From assembly GCA_023416995.1 (NCBI GenBank), contig JAEZGI010000077.1, forward strand, positions 219,874 through 283,873: DNA of 64,000 nt, in the 5' to 3' direction. This stretch comes from Bacteroidota bacterium (GTDB lineage Bacteria; Bacteroidota; Bacteroidia; Chitinophagales; Chitinophagaceae). A program made the translations under genes and the position numbers. Shown one piece after another: positions 18,273 through 26,320 of the stretch. The notes under the pieces are model-generated. The model made no database searches. It was not told the DNA's origin and saw nothing but the letters and a program-made list of their open reading frames with translations. Numbering within the stretch: position 1 is the first letter of the stretch; every line of letters starts with the position of its first letter.

Positions 18273-18617
18273 TCAAACGGCGAAAGAAGTGCCGCAACCA
18301 CAGGTTTTACTTGCATTTGGATTTGAAAAGCTGAATCCGCGGGCGTTCAGACCATCCTGCCAGTCTATTTCCATTCCTGCCAGGTATATGCTGTGGGATT
18401 TATTTAAAAGAAATTTAAATCCATCTATCTCGTGCACGTCATCATTTGCCTGCTGGTGATCAAAACCAAGTATATAGCTCATGCCCGAACATCCGCCACC
18501 TTTTACACCAACGCGTAACAGCTTTGAATTATCAAATCCCGGTTCACTCATTAATCTTGTAAATTCTGCTATAGCCTTTGGCGTAAACGTCAAAGGAGAA
18601 GTCGCTGTCAGTTCCAT
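18273..18617 (-). CDS. HesB/IscA/ErpA-type iron-sulfur carrier
   Basis: A-type carrier of 114 aa that delivers Fe-S clusters to apoproteins. The three conserved cysteines are present: Cys43 in GGGCSGMSY and Cys106/Cys108 in KTCGCGTSF. The N-terminal half (LTFTPKAIAEFTRLM) fits the family. It is not next to suf or isc genes, so whether it acts like IscA, SufA or ErpA cannot be told. A -7-like TATTTTTG (minus, 18637-18644) lies about 20 bases upstream. Confidence 0.92.
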   Translation of the reverse strand: MELTATSPLTFTPKAIAEFTRLMSEPGFDNSKLLRVGVKGGGCSGMSYILGFDHQQANDDVHEIDGFKFLLNKSHSIYLAGMEIDWQDGLNARGFSFSNPNASKTCGCGTSFAV

Positions 18618-18708
18618 ACTTCAAAATATTTGACTGCAAAAATAAGCAATTCCATTAAGATGCGTTATTGCAGCTACCGCTACCGGTTTCAGTACGGTCC
18701 ACAATCCC

Positions 18709-18716
18709 TATTTTTG
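18709..18716 (+). promoter_or_regulatory. -7 box upstream of the gene at 18736
   Basis: TATTTTTG matches TAnnTTTG 19 bases before the ATG. No correctly spaced -33 TTG is seen. Confidence 0.4.
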
Positions 18717-18735
18717 TTAAACTTAAAATGTATCT

Positions 18736-19269
18736 ATGTCGTTAACCAGCACTCAGTTGATCTGGCAACTTCTTATTGCTTTTGCCATCGGAGGAACTCT
18801 TGCATTTCTTTTCTGGAAACAACGCCAACAGGCAAAGGCCGCGGCCGTAAAACCAACCGGTGCGGGTACGGCACCCGATAACAGCACCCGCCAGCTTCAA
18901 CTGCAGGCTTATGAGCGATTAATCCTGCTTACTGAGCGTATTGCCCTGCCAAATATTATCAACAGGCTCAACCAGCCTGGTGCCGGGGTTCGTGATATGC
19001 AATCTTTGCTGACCCAGCAGATGAAACAGGAATTTGAATACAATGTTACGCAGCAGATATATGTAACGGCTGAAGCCTGGGATGCGGTTCGCAATCTCAA
19101 GGACCAGAATATTATGATCGTTAACCAGGTTGCATCTTTTCTTCCGGCAGATGCAAGCGGACAGGATCTTGGGCGCGCGATACTCGAAATGCTGGCGCAG
19201 AACCCCAAAGCCACACTTCATAACGTGGTTGCTGATGTACTAAGTTATGAGGCAAAAAAACTGATGTAA
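18736..19269 (+). CDS. Conserved membrane-anchored protein of unknown function
   Basis: A 177-aa protein with one N-terminal transmembrane helix (about residues 8-27, LIWQLLIAFAIGGTLAFLFW). A Gln/Ala-rich linker follows, then a helical cytoplasmic domain (LQAYERLILLTERIALPNIINRL, EFEYNVTQQIYVTAEAWDAV). I recognise this as a conserved Bacteroidota hypothetical but know no function. It is followed 38 bases later by the mutase large-subunit gene on the same strand, a possible operon partner. Confidence 0.75.
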   Translation: MSLTSTQLIWQLLIAFAIGGTLAFLFWKQRQQAKAAAVKPTGAGTAPDNSTRQLQLQAYERLILLTERIALPNIINRLNQPGAGVRDMQSLLTQQMKQEFEYNVTQQIYVTAEAWDAVRNLKDQNIMIVNQVASFLPADASGQDLGRAILEMLAQNPKATLHNVVADVLSYEAKKLM

Positions 19270-19307
19270 AAACGCACTGTTCAGCATTTTTTTAGTGAAA
19301 AGAAATT

Positions 19308-20861
19308 ATGACCCAGATTAAGCGAACAGATGCAGGTATAGAAATTAAACCGGTATACGGGCCCGGAGATGCAAAAACAGATCCGGGTAATCCCGGTGAG
19401 TTCCCTTTTACACGTGGCGTACAACCTGATATGTATCGCGGGCGGCTTTGGACCATGCGGCAATACGCGGGTTTCAGCACTGCAGAAGAAAGTAATAAAC
19501 GGTATCATTATCTGTTGTCGCAGGGTGTGATGGGGCTTAGTGTAGCCTTTGATCTCCCAACACAGATCGGTTACGACAGCAACCACCCGCTGGCAGAAGG
19601 CGAGGTTGGCAAGGTTGGCGTAGCGATCGACACAATCGAGGATATTCAGACCCTGTTTGCGGGAATCAAACTCGAACAGGTTTCAACTTCGATGACCATC
19701 AATGCCACAGGGTTTATCCTGCTCGCATTTTATATTGCACTCGCCAAACAACAAGGCGCGGATCTCAAAAAAATAACTGGTACCATCCAGAATGATATTC
19801 TGAAAGAATACGCTGCCCGGGGAACTTATATATATCCGCCAAAACCATCGATGCGGATTATCACAGATATTTTTGAATACTGCGGCCGTGAAACGCCAAA
19901 GTTTAATACCATTTCTATTTCGGGTTATCATATCCGTGAGGCCGGAAGTACCGCCGTGCAGGAAATTGCGTTTACGCTTAGCAACGGCAAAGCTTATGTA
20001 AAAGCGGCCATTGAAAAAGGACTTGATATCAATGTATTTGGCAGAAGATTATCATTCTTTTTCAACGCCCATAACAATCTATTTGAAGAAGCAGCCAAAT
20101 TCAGAGCAGCAAGACGCATGTGGGCAAAGATTATGAAAGATCTTGGTGCCACGGACCCCAAAGCAATGATGCTCCGTTTTCATGCGCAAACCGGTGGCAG
20201 CACGCTCACCGCACAACAACCATTAAATAATATTTCGAGAGTAACGCTTCAATCGCTCGCAGCCATCCTTGGCGGCACGCAATCGCTGCATACCAATGGT
20301 TATGATGAAGCTTTGAGTTTACCAACTGAAGAAGCCGCGGCCATAGCACTTAGAACCCAACAGATAATTGCTTTTGAAAGCGGGGTGCCGGATACCACCG
20401 ACCCGCTGGCGGGTTCATACTTTATCGAATCAATGACTGATGAAATTGAAGCCAGGGCGCAGGAGCTGATCGCGGTAATTGATTCGATGGGTGGAAGTGT
20501 CAGCGCTATTGAACAACAGTTTATCCAGGAGCAGATTGCAAAATCTGCTTATGAATATCAACGTGCCATTGAAACCGGTGAAAAGATCATAGTAGGAGTG
20601 AACCGTTTTCAACAAAGCCAGGAACAGAAAATTCCTGGTTTCAGGATTGACGAAAGTATCCGTCAGATACAAACGGAAAAACTGGAAGCATTCAAAAACA
20701 ACCGGGATCCGGCAAAATGCGACAACCTGTTACAACAACTAAATGACGCCGCTTCCGGGGGAGATAATATCATGCCAGTTGTTATTGAGGCCGTGGAACA
20801 AAAATGTACACTAGGTGAGATAGCAGATACACTTCGTGAACTCTGGGGTGAATACAAATAG
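19308..20861 (+). CDS. Acyl-CoA mutase large subunit (methylmalonyl-CoA mutase family), no B12 domain
   Basis: A TIM-barrel catalytic subunit of 517 aa related to methylmalonyl-CoA mutase (MCM). Family blocks are FTRGVQPDMYRGRLWTMRQY, GTIQNDILKEYAARGTYIY, ISISGYHIREAG and GGTQSLHTNGYDEAL. The protein ends at TLGEIADTLRELWGEYK, where full-length MCM continues into the cobalamin-binding domain, so a separate small B12 subunit is needed and is not in the window. Arg171 matches the MCM Arg that binds the methylmalonyl carboxylate, and His208 the catalytic His. The conserved Tyr of RGPYxTMY is replaced by Gln39, so the substrate is open: methylmalonyl-, hydroxyisobutyryl- or another acyl-CoA. Confidence 0.85.
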   Translation: MTQIKRTDAGIEIKPVYGPGDAKTDPGNPGEFPFTRGVQPDMYRGRLWTMRQYAGFSTAEESNKRYHYLLSQGVMGLSVAFDLPTQIGYDSNHPLAEGEVGKVGVAIDTIEDIQTLFAGIKLEQVSTSMTINATGFILLAFYIALAKQQGADLKKITGTIQNDILKEYAARGTYIYPPKPSMRIITDIFEYCGRETPKFNTISISGYHIREAGSTAVQEIAFTLSNGKAYVKAAIEKGLDINVFGRRLSFFFNAHNNLFEEAAKFRAARRMWAKIMKDLGATDPKAMMLRFHAQTGGSTLTAQQPLNNISRVTLQSLAAILGGTQSLHTNGYDEALSLPTEEAAAIALRTQQIIAFESGVPDTTDPLAGSYFIESMTDEIEARAQELIAVIDSMGGSVSAIEQQFIQEQIAKSAYEYQRAIETGEKIIVGVNRFQQSQEQKIPGFRIDESIRQIQTEKLEAFKNNRDPAKCDNLLQQLNDAASGGDNIMPVVIEAVEQKCTLGEIADTLRELWGEYK

Positions 20862-20882
20862 TTGCTTGATCCTTATTTTAAC

Positions 20883-20920
20883 AATGCCGGTTCCATAGGC
20901 TGAACCGGCATTACTTTTTT
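20883..20920 (+). terminator. Terminator after the mutase gene
   Basis: Perfect 11-bp stem AATGCCGGTTC/GAACCGGCATT (20883-20893 with 20902-20912) and 8-base loop. It is followed by AC and six T on the plus strand. Confidence 0.85.
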
Positions 20921-20950
20921 AAAACGACATTGCTGTTTTGAGTGCATCCT

Positions 20951-20995
20951 AAAAAAAATGCCGGTTTCACATCGCGAAACCGGCATTTTTATTTT
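20951..20995. terminator. Bidirectional terminator, mainly for secDF
   Basis: A stem of about 15 bp (20954-20968 with 20976-20990) with GCCGGTTTC/GAAACCGGC at its core is flanked by A8 on the left and T5 on the right. It ends secDF on the minus strand. Its stem core is the same as that of the preceding terminator. Confidence 0.85.
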
Positions 20996-21005
20996 ATGCA
21001 ACGCT

Positions 21006-24000
21006 TTATTTTGTAAGCGCTGGTTGTTTTTCTGATTTAACCGTTGGAGCGTTAGCATCAGCTTTGCCCAATGGTTTGTTACGTGCCAGATCCACCAGCA
21101 TCGGAGCCGCTACAAAGATAGAAGAGTAAGTACCGGTTACAACACCAATCAACATGGCGAATGCAAAACCTCTTGTTACTTCACCACCTACCAGGAACAG
21201 GATCAGGATAGTCAGGAACACCGTGAAAGATGTCATAACTGTTCTGCTGAGTGTCTGATTGATGGCACGGTTTACGATCGTGTGTGAATGTTCACCCTTC
21301 ATTAACCTGCTGTCTTCCCGGATACGGTCGTATACGATCACGGTATCGTTCATTGAGAAACCGATAACGGTCAGGATCGCCGCGATAAAGTGCTGGTCAA
21401 TTTCAAGCGGGAACGGAACGATGTTCTTGAAGTAAGAAAACACGATCAACGTTACGACCACGTCATGCAACAGTGCAATGATGGTACCCATTGAATACCT
21501 CCAGTCGCGGAAACGGAGGAAGATGTACAAAGTAATCACAAGCATTGACCAGAATGTTGCCCAGATGGCACCTTTCTGAAGGTCATCCGAAATGGTAGGA
21601 TCAACTTTTTTGGTTTGCTCGATATACTTGGTTGTTCCAAATTCCTCAGCAGTTAAACCTGCAGGCAGGAAAGGTTTCAAACCTTCAAACAGTTTTGCCT
21701 GTACCTGCTGATCGGCAGCGATACCTTCCTGGTTGATCAGGTAATCAGTAGTGATATCATATTTGCTGGATGAACCGTAGGTTTTAATAACAGGTGATGA
21801 TTCAAAGGTCTTTTCCAAAGCTTCGCGCAGTTTCTCACCTTCCTGCGGTGCATCGAAACGTACAATATAGCTACGACCACCACTAAACTCAACACCGTAT
21901 TTGAAACCATTGAAAAATGCCCCGATTCCCAATACCAGGATCACTGCAGAGATCATGTAGGCATACTTACGGTATTCGATGAATTTATAAGCAGCGTGAC
22001 GGAAAATTCGTTGTGAGAAGCTTGTGAAATATTTAAAGTGACGACCTTTTTTAGTGTACATGTCTGTGATAAGTCTTGATACCAGGATACCGGTAAACAA
22101 TGACAGTAACAGACCGAGAATTTGTGTGGTAGCAAAACCAAGCACCGGACCAAGACCATAGATTGCAAGAATAATTGCAGTCAGCAAACTGGTGATGTGC
22201 GCATCCAATACCGGTGGCAAAGATCTGCGGTAACCGATTTTAACAGCCTGGTCGTGTGTATTACCTTTTGAAAGTTCTTCTTTAATTCTTTCAAATATGA
22301 TAACGTTTGTATCCACTGCCATACCGATGGTAAGTACAAGACCCGCGATACCTGCAGCGGTCAATGTGGCGTGCATAGCACTCAGTATACCTACAGTAAA
22401 CAGCAGGTTCAGGATAAGCGCAATATTAGCAACAATACCGCCTGTGTTGTAATAGATGATCATCAATGCGAAGATCACGAGGAACGAGATCAGGAACGAC
22501 ATCAGACCGCCTTTTACAGCTTCCTGTCCGAGTGTTGGTCCAACCACCTGCTCCTGTACGATCTTTGCAGGTGCATCAAGTTTACCCGCTTTAAGGATAT
22601 TGGCAAGATCCTGTGCTTCTTCAACCACGAGTTGTGTATTGGCACCGGAACCACTTCCCATTGTAATACGTGAATTACCACCAGAGATTTTGTCGATCAC
22701 ATTTGGTGCAGAATACACGATATCGTCCAGAACAATCGCAATAGATTTTCCTTTGTTCTTTTCTGTCATACGCTCCCAGGTGCGTGCACCGGAATTCGTC
22801 ATGCTCATGGTAACATTCACCTCGTTGGTGATCTGGTCAAATTCCTGGCTTGCATTTTCAATGGCATCACCTTCCAGTTCTGCACCTTCCTTACCAGGAA
22901 TTGTTTTGATGGCGTATAATAAAAGAACGTTTGAAAGTTTGCCTTCGGCATCGCGGTCCTGTTTGCCCCAAAGGAATTTCACATTCGCAGGGAAGTTATT
23001 TCTCACGGCGGGAATGCGAAGATATTCGTTCACTTTGGCAGTGTCTGCAATACGGGAAATACCAATGTATGGGTAAACATAATACTGGCCGGTCTGTGGA
23101 TTCTGTTGTGGTTGAATCGGGTTCAGGATCCGGAACAATGGGTTAGTACCTGCTGTGGTATCAACCTTAGCTGAATCGGACACTTCTGTTGTTCTATTGG
23201 CTGAAGCCAGGTAGGCGTCAAGTGATTTATCGGCATTTTGTAAACCCTGTGACAGGTCAGGGAAAGTGTACACTTCCCAGAACTGCAGATTAGCTGATGA
23301 TTGAAGGAATCTTCTTACACGCTCGGGATCAGTTGCGCCTGCAAGCTCAACGGTAATGATACCCTTGTTCTCATCAAGACTGATATTAGGCTGAGCAACT
23401 CCAAACTTGTCGATACGACGTTGGAGTACCTGGTAGGTTTGTGCCATACCTGCATTCGCCTGCTCGCGGATGTAGTTCAGCACCTGGGCGTCTGAAGCTG
23501 TGATCGTTAATTTGTTGCGGTTGGTGTTGGCAAAATGCGGAGCGAGGCTGGCTCCGGGATTTTGTGCACTGTATGCAGCTCCAAAAAGATCAATAAAGTT
23601 TTGATCGCTGTTAAGTTTTCTTCTTTTAGCTTCTTCGATAGCAGCTAATAATTTGGGATCCTTAGGGTTGTTGGATACTCCTTTAATAAGACCGTCAAGC
23701 GCGATATCAAGTGTTACGTTGATACCTCCCTGTAAATCCAGGCCCAGCAGCAGTTCGCTTTCTTTGGCTTTCTGATAAGTGTTTCCCCACCAGGTAATCT
23801 TTGTGTCACGGGTACTATCAAGAAGATCTGCATAACGCTGGTTTACCAGTGTATTGATAGTGTCTTTGTACAGTGCCTGTGCTTCTTTGTTACCGGCGTA
23901 TTTTTGCTCGGGGTTCGGATACAATCGTTTAATCTGTTGTTCTGCTTTGGCCTTCATCGCTGATTCGTGCTTATTTACGAACCAGGTGAAGGATAGCTGG

Positions 24001-24053
24001 TAACCGGAAATAAGGATCAGCAGAACAGCAAAAATACTAACCAGTGCTCTCAT
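21006..24053 (-). CDS. secDF: Protein translocase subunit SecDF (fused)
   Basis: A SecD-SecF fusion of 1015 aa that uses the proton motive force to help proteins through SecYEG. The N-terminal SecD half has the LLGLDLQGGINVTLDI motif, a large periplasmic domain (about 130-520), and a six-helix bundle with LTIGMAVDTNVIIFERIKEEL. The SecF half starts near residue 700 (YMISAVILVLGIGAFFNGFKYGVEFSGG) and has the matching TVIGFSMNDTVIVYDRIRED segment. Fused SecDF is the usual form in Bacteroidota. yajC lies 7 kb away in another operon. A -7 box (TATCTTTG on the minus strand, 24083-24090) lies 30 bases upstream of the ATG. Confidence 0.97.
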   Translation of the reverse strand: MRALVSIFAVLLILISGYQLSFTWFVNKHESAMKAKAEQQIKRLYPNPEQKYAGNKEAQALYKDTINTLVNQRYADLLDSTRDTKITWWGNTYQKAKESELLLGLDLQGGINVTLDIALDGLIKGVSNNPKDPKLLAAIEEAKRRKLNSDQNFIDLFGAAYSAQNPGASLAPHFANTNRNKLTITASDAQVLNYIREQANAGMAQTYQVLQRRIDKFGVAQPNISLDENKGIITVELAGATDPERVRRFLQSSANLQFWEVYTFPDLSQGLQNADKSLDAYLASANRTTEVSDSAKVDTTAGTNPLFRILNPIQPQQNPQTGQYYVYPYIGISRIADTAKVNEYLRIPAVRNNFPANVKFLWGKQDRDAEGKLSNVLLLYAIKTIPGKEGAELEGDAIENASQEFDQITNEVNVTMSMTNSGARTWERMTEKNKGKSIAIVLDDIVYSAPNVIDKISGGNSRITMGSGSGANTQLVVEEAQDLANILKAGKLDAPAKIVQEQVVGPTLGQEAVKGGLMSFLISFLVIFALMIIYYNTGGIVANIALILNLLFTVGILSAMHATLTAAGIAGLVLTIGMAVDTNVIIFERIKEELSKGNTHDQAVKIGYRRSLPPVLDAHITSLLTAIILAIYGLGPVLGFATTQILGLLLSLFTGILVSRLITDMYTKKGRHFKYFTSFSQRIFRHAAYKFIEYRKYAYMISAVILVLGIGAFFNGFKYGVEFSGGRSYIVRFDAPQEGEKLREALEKTFESSPVIKTYGSSSKYDITTDYLINQEGIAADQQVQAKLFEGLKPFLPAGLTAEEFGTTKYIEQTKKVDPTISDDLQKGAIWATFWSMLVITLYIFLRFRDWRYSMGTIIALLHDVVVTLIVFSYFKNIVPFPLEIDQHFIAAILTVIGFSMNDTVIVYDRIREDSRLMKGEHSHTIVNRAINQTLSRTVMTSFTVFLTILILFLVGGEVTRGFAFAMLIGVVTGTYSSIFVAAPMLVDLARNKPLGKADANAPTVKSEKQPALTK

Positions 24054-24082
24054 CGCAATTGTTGTTTATTTTTTAAGGTTGG

Positions 24083-24090
24083 CAAAGATA
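24083..24090 (-). promoter_or_regulatory. -7 box of secDF
   Basis: TATCTTTG on the minus strand matches TAnnTTTG, 30 bases before the secDF ATG. A -33 element at normal spacing is not evident. Confidence 0.45.
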
Positions 24091-24219
24091 GGGTTTTCAA
24101 AAGAAGAAAATCATTATGTGACCCGGGTTTACCTGCAATAATAAGGTATGTCCGGCACATCCGGTAGAACGTAAATCCGTGTTTTGTGGTATCTGGTGGT
24201 TAAAATTTAAGAAGCAACG

Positions 24220-24248
24220 TTTGAAGTCTGATTTCGTTCCTACATTTG
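24220..24248 (+). promoter_or_regulatory. Promoter of the aminotransferase gene
   Basis: TTTG at 24220-24223 and TACATTTG at 24241-24248 are separated by 17 bases, matching the Bacteroidota consensus TTG-N17-23-TAnnTTTG. The ATG is 31 bases further on. Confidence 0.6.
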
Positions 24249-24278
24249 CGTTCTTCACCAAAATAAAGTAAGCCGACA

Positions 24279-25469
24279 ATGCAGTTATCTTCCCGATTAC
24301 AACGTTTCAATGAACCGGAAACATTAAAAATGGCCAAACTGGGCCGCGAATTACGCGCGAAAGGTATCGATGTTATTGACCTAAGCCTGGGTGAGCCCGA
24401 TTTTGACACTCCTGAATATATTAAGGAGTCTGCGAAAAAAGCCATCGACGAAAACTGGAGCCACTACACACCGGTAGCCGGCTATGCCGACCTTCGCGAA
24501 GCCGTATGCACAAAACTTAAACGGGATAACAACCTTGATTATAAACCTGAAAATATACTGGTTTCAACCGGTGCCAAACAAAGTCTTGCCAATGTAATTA
24601 TGGCAGTGATAGATAAAGACGACGAAGTGATCATCCCCACACCATTCTGGGTAACTTATTCAGAACTGGTCCGCATCGCTGAAGGCACACCCGTTTTTAT
24701 CAGATCTTCTATCCAGAATAAATATAAAATCACACCCCAGGAACTGGAAGCTGCCATCACTCCAAAAACAAAGTTGTTCATGTTCTCTTCTCCCTGCAAC
24801 CCAAGCGGTGCGGTGTATTCAAAAGAGGAGTTGCATGGACTTGCCGAGGTTTTCAGGAAATACCCTGATATCTTCATTCTTTCTGATGAGATCTATGAGT
24901 ATATCAACTATGTAGGTAAACATGAAAGCATCGCCCAGTTCGATGACCTGAAAGATCGTGTTATTCTTGTAAACGGACTCAGCAAGGGTTTTGCAATGAC
25001 CGGCTGGAGATTGGGTTACATAGCAGCCGATCCGGCAGTTGTCAAAGGAAGCGAAAAGATCCAGGGCCAGTTCACCAGCGCAACCTGCTCTATCACACAA
25101 CGCGCGGCGATTGACGCGCTGACCGGGGATCTTACGCCTTCAAAACAAATGGCAGAAGAATTTACCCGCCGCCGTAAAAAAATGCTGGAACTGATGGGAC
25201 AGATCCCGAATGTTACCTGCATAGAACCCGAAGGAGCTTTTTATGTATTTCCGGTGATGAAGGCTTATTATGGTAAAAAAGCAGGTGATCAGACCATCAA
25301 CAACTCTGATGACCTGTCTATGTACCTTTTAAATACTGCGCATGTATCAAGTGTATCAGGAAGTGCATTCGGAGAGCCCGACAGCATCCGGTTGTCATTT
25401 GCCAACAGTATGAAGAATATAGAAGCAGGAGTGGAGCGTATCAGCAAAGCGCTGGCTGCTTTACAATAA
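24279..25469 (+). CDS. Aspartate aminotransferase (class I, I-gamma type)
   Basis: A PLP-dependent aminotransferase of 396 aa. The PLP Lys is Lys236 in NGLSKGFAMTGWRLGY, with SPCNPSGAVY carrying the conserved Asn and Pro and LSDEIYEYINY the Asp that holds the pyridine nitrogen. The N-terminal IDLSLGEPDFDTPEYI is typical of the AspC/AspB subgroup from thermophiles and Bacteroidota. Aspartate or a close amino donor is likely, with oxaloacetate/2-oxoglutarate as acceptors, but specificity within this subgroup is broad. Confidence 0.92.
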   Translation: MQLSSRLQRFNEPETLKMAKLGRELRAKGIDVIDLSLGEPDFDTPEYIKESAKKAIDENWSHYTPVAGYADLREAVCTKLKRDNNLDYKPENILVSTGAKQSLANVIMAVIDKDDEVIIPTPFWVTYSELVRIAEGTPVFIRSSIQNKYKITPQELEAAITPKTKLFMFSSPCNPSGAVYSKEELHGLAEVFRKYPDIFILSDEIYEYINYVGKHESIAQFDDLKDRVILVNGLSKGFAMTGWRLGYIAADPAVVKGSEKIQGQFTSATCSITQRAAIDALTGDLTPSKQMAEEFTRRRKKMLELMGQIPNVTCIEPEGAFYVFPVMKAYYGKKAGDQTINNSDDLSMYLLNTAHVSSVSGSAFGEPDSIRLSFANSMKNIEAGVERISKALAALQ

Positions 25470-25519
25470 ATCGGTTTTGGACCTGTTGAGGTTTTTTAAA
25501 ATGTTCAACATCCAAACGG

Positions 25520-25563
25520 AGGGCTGTCACGGAACTGATCCATGGCAGCCCTTCTTATTTTGA
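25520..25563 (+). terminator. Terminator of the aminotransferase gene
   Basis: A 10-bp stem with one G-U pair (25520-25529 with 25543-25552, core AGGGCTG/CAGCCCT) is followed by TCTTATTTT on the plus strand. Confidence 0.65.
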
Positions 25564-25576
25564 ACCGGGCAGGGAC

Positions 25577-25611
25577 CAAAAAAAATTCCCCGCCATTCTC
25601 AGGCAGGGAAT
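25577..25611 (-). terminator. Minus-strand terminator left of the repeat array
   Basis: The 10-bp stem (25585-25594 with 25602-25611) pairs completely on the minus strand using one G-U pair, but has a C-A mismatch on the plus strand. Eight T follow directly on the minus strand (A25578-A25585). No minus-strand gene lies within 700 bases upstream of it, so it implies a long 3' UTR or a separate RNA. Confidence 0.6.
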
Positions 25612-25754
25612 CTCGGTCATTTAATCTTCGGCAGGAGTTTGAAACCGGGGTTAATCGGTTCCTGGGTTAACTTCTACGATTGGCAGAATACGGGGTTAGT
25701 GCTTCTGCGTAAGGGTTGTTTTAAGGGCTAACTAATATCAGTTAGTGTTGGTTG

Positions 25755-25990
25755 TTGGTTAGTTTTGGTTCTGAAACGTCGTTACTACAGTTGGGTTTAG
25801 GGGTCGCAATTAGTTTTGGTTCAAAACAACGGTTGGGTTTAGGGGTAACAGTTAGTTTTGGTTAAAAAATCACGGTTGGGTTTAGGGGTTGCAATTAGTT
25901 TTGGTTCAAAATTTACGGTCGGGTTTAGGGGTAACAGTAAGTTTTGGTTCAAATCCAGGTTTGGGTGGTTAGTTTTGGTTCTATTGTTTC
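25755..25990 (+). repeat. G-rich 43-bp tandem repeat with promoter-like units
   Basis: Four well-preserved units start at 25791, 25833, 25876 and 25919 (42, 43 and 43 bases apart), with partial units on both sides. Each unit begins TTGGGTTTAGGGGT (the fourth TCGGG) and contains TTAGTTTTGGTT (the fourth TAAGTTTTGG). Units 1 and 3 share GCAAT before TTAG, units 2 and 4 share AACAGT, giving an ABAB pattern with a period of 85-86 bases. In units 1-3, TTG and TAGTTTTG are exactly 17 bases apart, matching the Bacteroidota promoter consensus. The period is not a multiple of three, so the repeat is not coding. Confidence 0.85.
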
Positions 25991-26251
25991 AGGGTTTGAG
26001 TTTTTCAGTTTGGTTCACTATTCACTGCCTCGGGGTCGGCTATCTAAACTGAAATTTCCAGGTTGGGTCGGGGCGCTACTGTTCTTTTTCCTCTTTTCTA
26101 TCTGTTTGTAGCTGCTTGCTTTTGTAAAACAAAGATGCAACATTAATTCAGGTGGAACCATCAAACTTGTCGTGCAATTGTGTTGTGTTGGATAAAGATT
26201 TAGGATTCACTAAGTAAAATCCCTTAGTGTTTATCTAAATGAAAACTACAA

Positions 26252-26288
26252 GGTGGCAACCATGTCTGAAATCGACACAATTACCACC
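26252..26288 (-). terminator. RNA hairpin after the M14 peptidase gene
   Basis: A 15-bp inverted repeat (26252-26266 with 26274-26288, 7-base loop) begins 32 bases beyond the stop codon of the gene at 26321. On the minus strand all 15 positions pair (11 Watson-Crick, 4 G-U); on the plus strand the same four positions are C-A mismatches. This asymmetry points to a functional minus-strand RNA structure. The following bases are only moderately T-rich (TTGTAGTTTTCATTT), so a terminator or a 3' protective hairpin are both possible. Confidence 0.55.
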
Positions 26289-26320
26289 CTGAGAAGCTGT
26301 TTCTTTCGTAAATCAGCGTG

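Larger units (their letters stand above)
25470..26320. other. Gene-free region, 851 bases
   Basis: No believable coding frame is present. The only open frame of note on the plus strand (25858-26052) runs through the tandem repeat and has repeat-driven composition. The region contains the aminotransferase terminator, a minus-strand terminator, a 6-bp inverted repeat (CTAACT/AGTTAG, 25728-25745), the 43-bp repeat array, a 7-bp hairpin CACTAAG/CTTAGTG (26208-26229) and a longer minus-strand RNA hairpin next to the M14 stop codon. Each main element is listed separately. Confidence 0.8.

Noticed and set aside
22456..23076. 206-codon frame on the plus strand opposite secDF
   Set aside because: It is antisense to the conserved SecD periplasmic domain and its translation is Ser/Pro-rich without recognisable motifs; a shadow of codon use in secDF.
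25940..25965. GGTTCAAATCC resembling a tRNA T-arm
   Set aside because: No acceptor stem, D-arm or anticodon arm of proper spacing is found around it, and the motif is a variant of the repeat unit.
25858..26052. Open frame of 64 codons through the tandem repeat
   Set aside because: The 43-base period is not a multiple of three, so each unit is read in a different frame. Composition follows the repeat, and no start context or family resemblance is seen.
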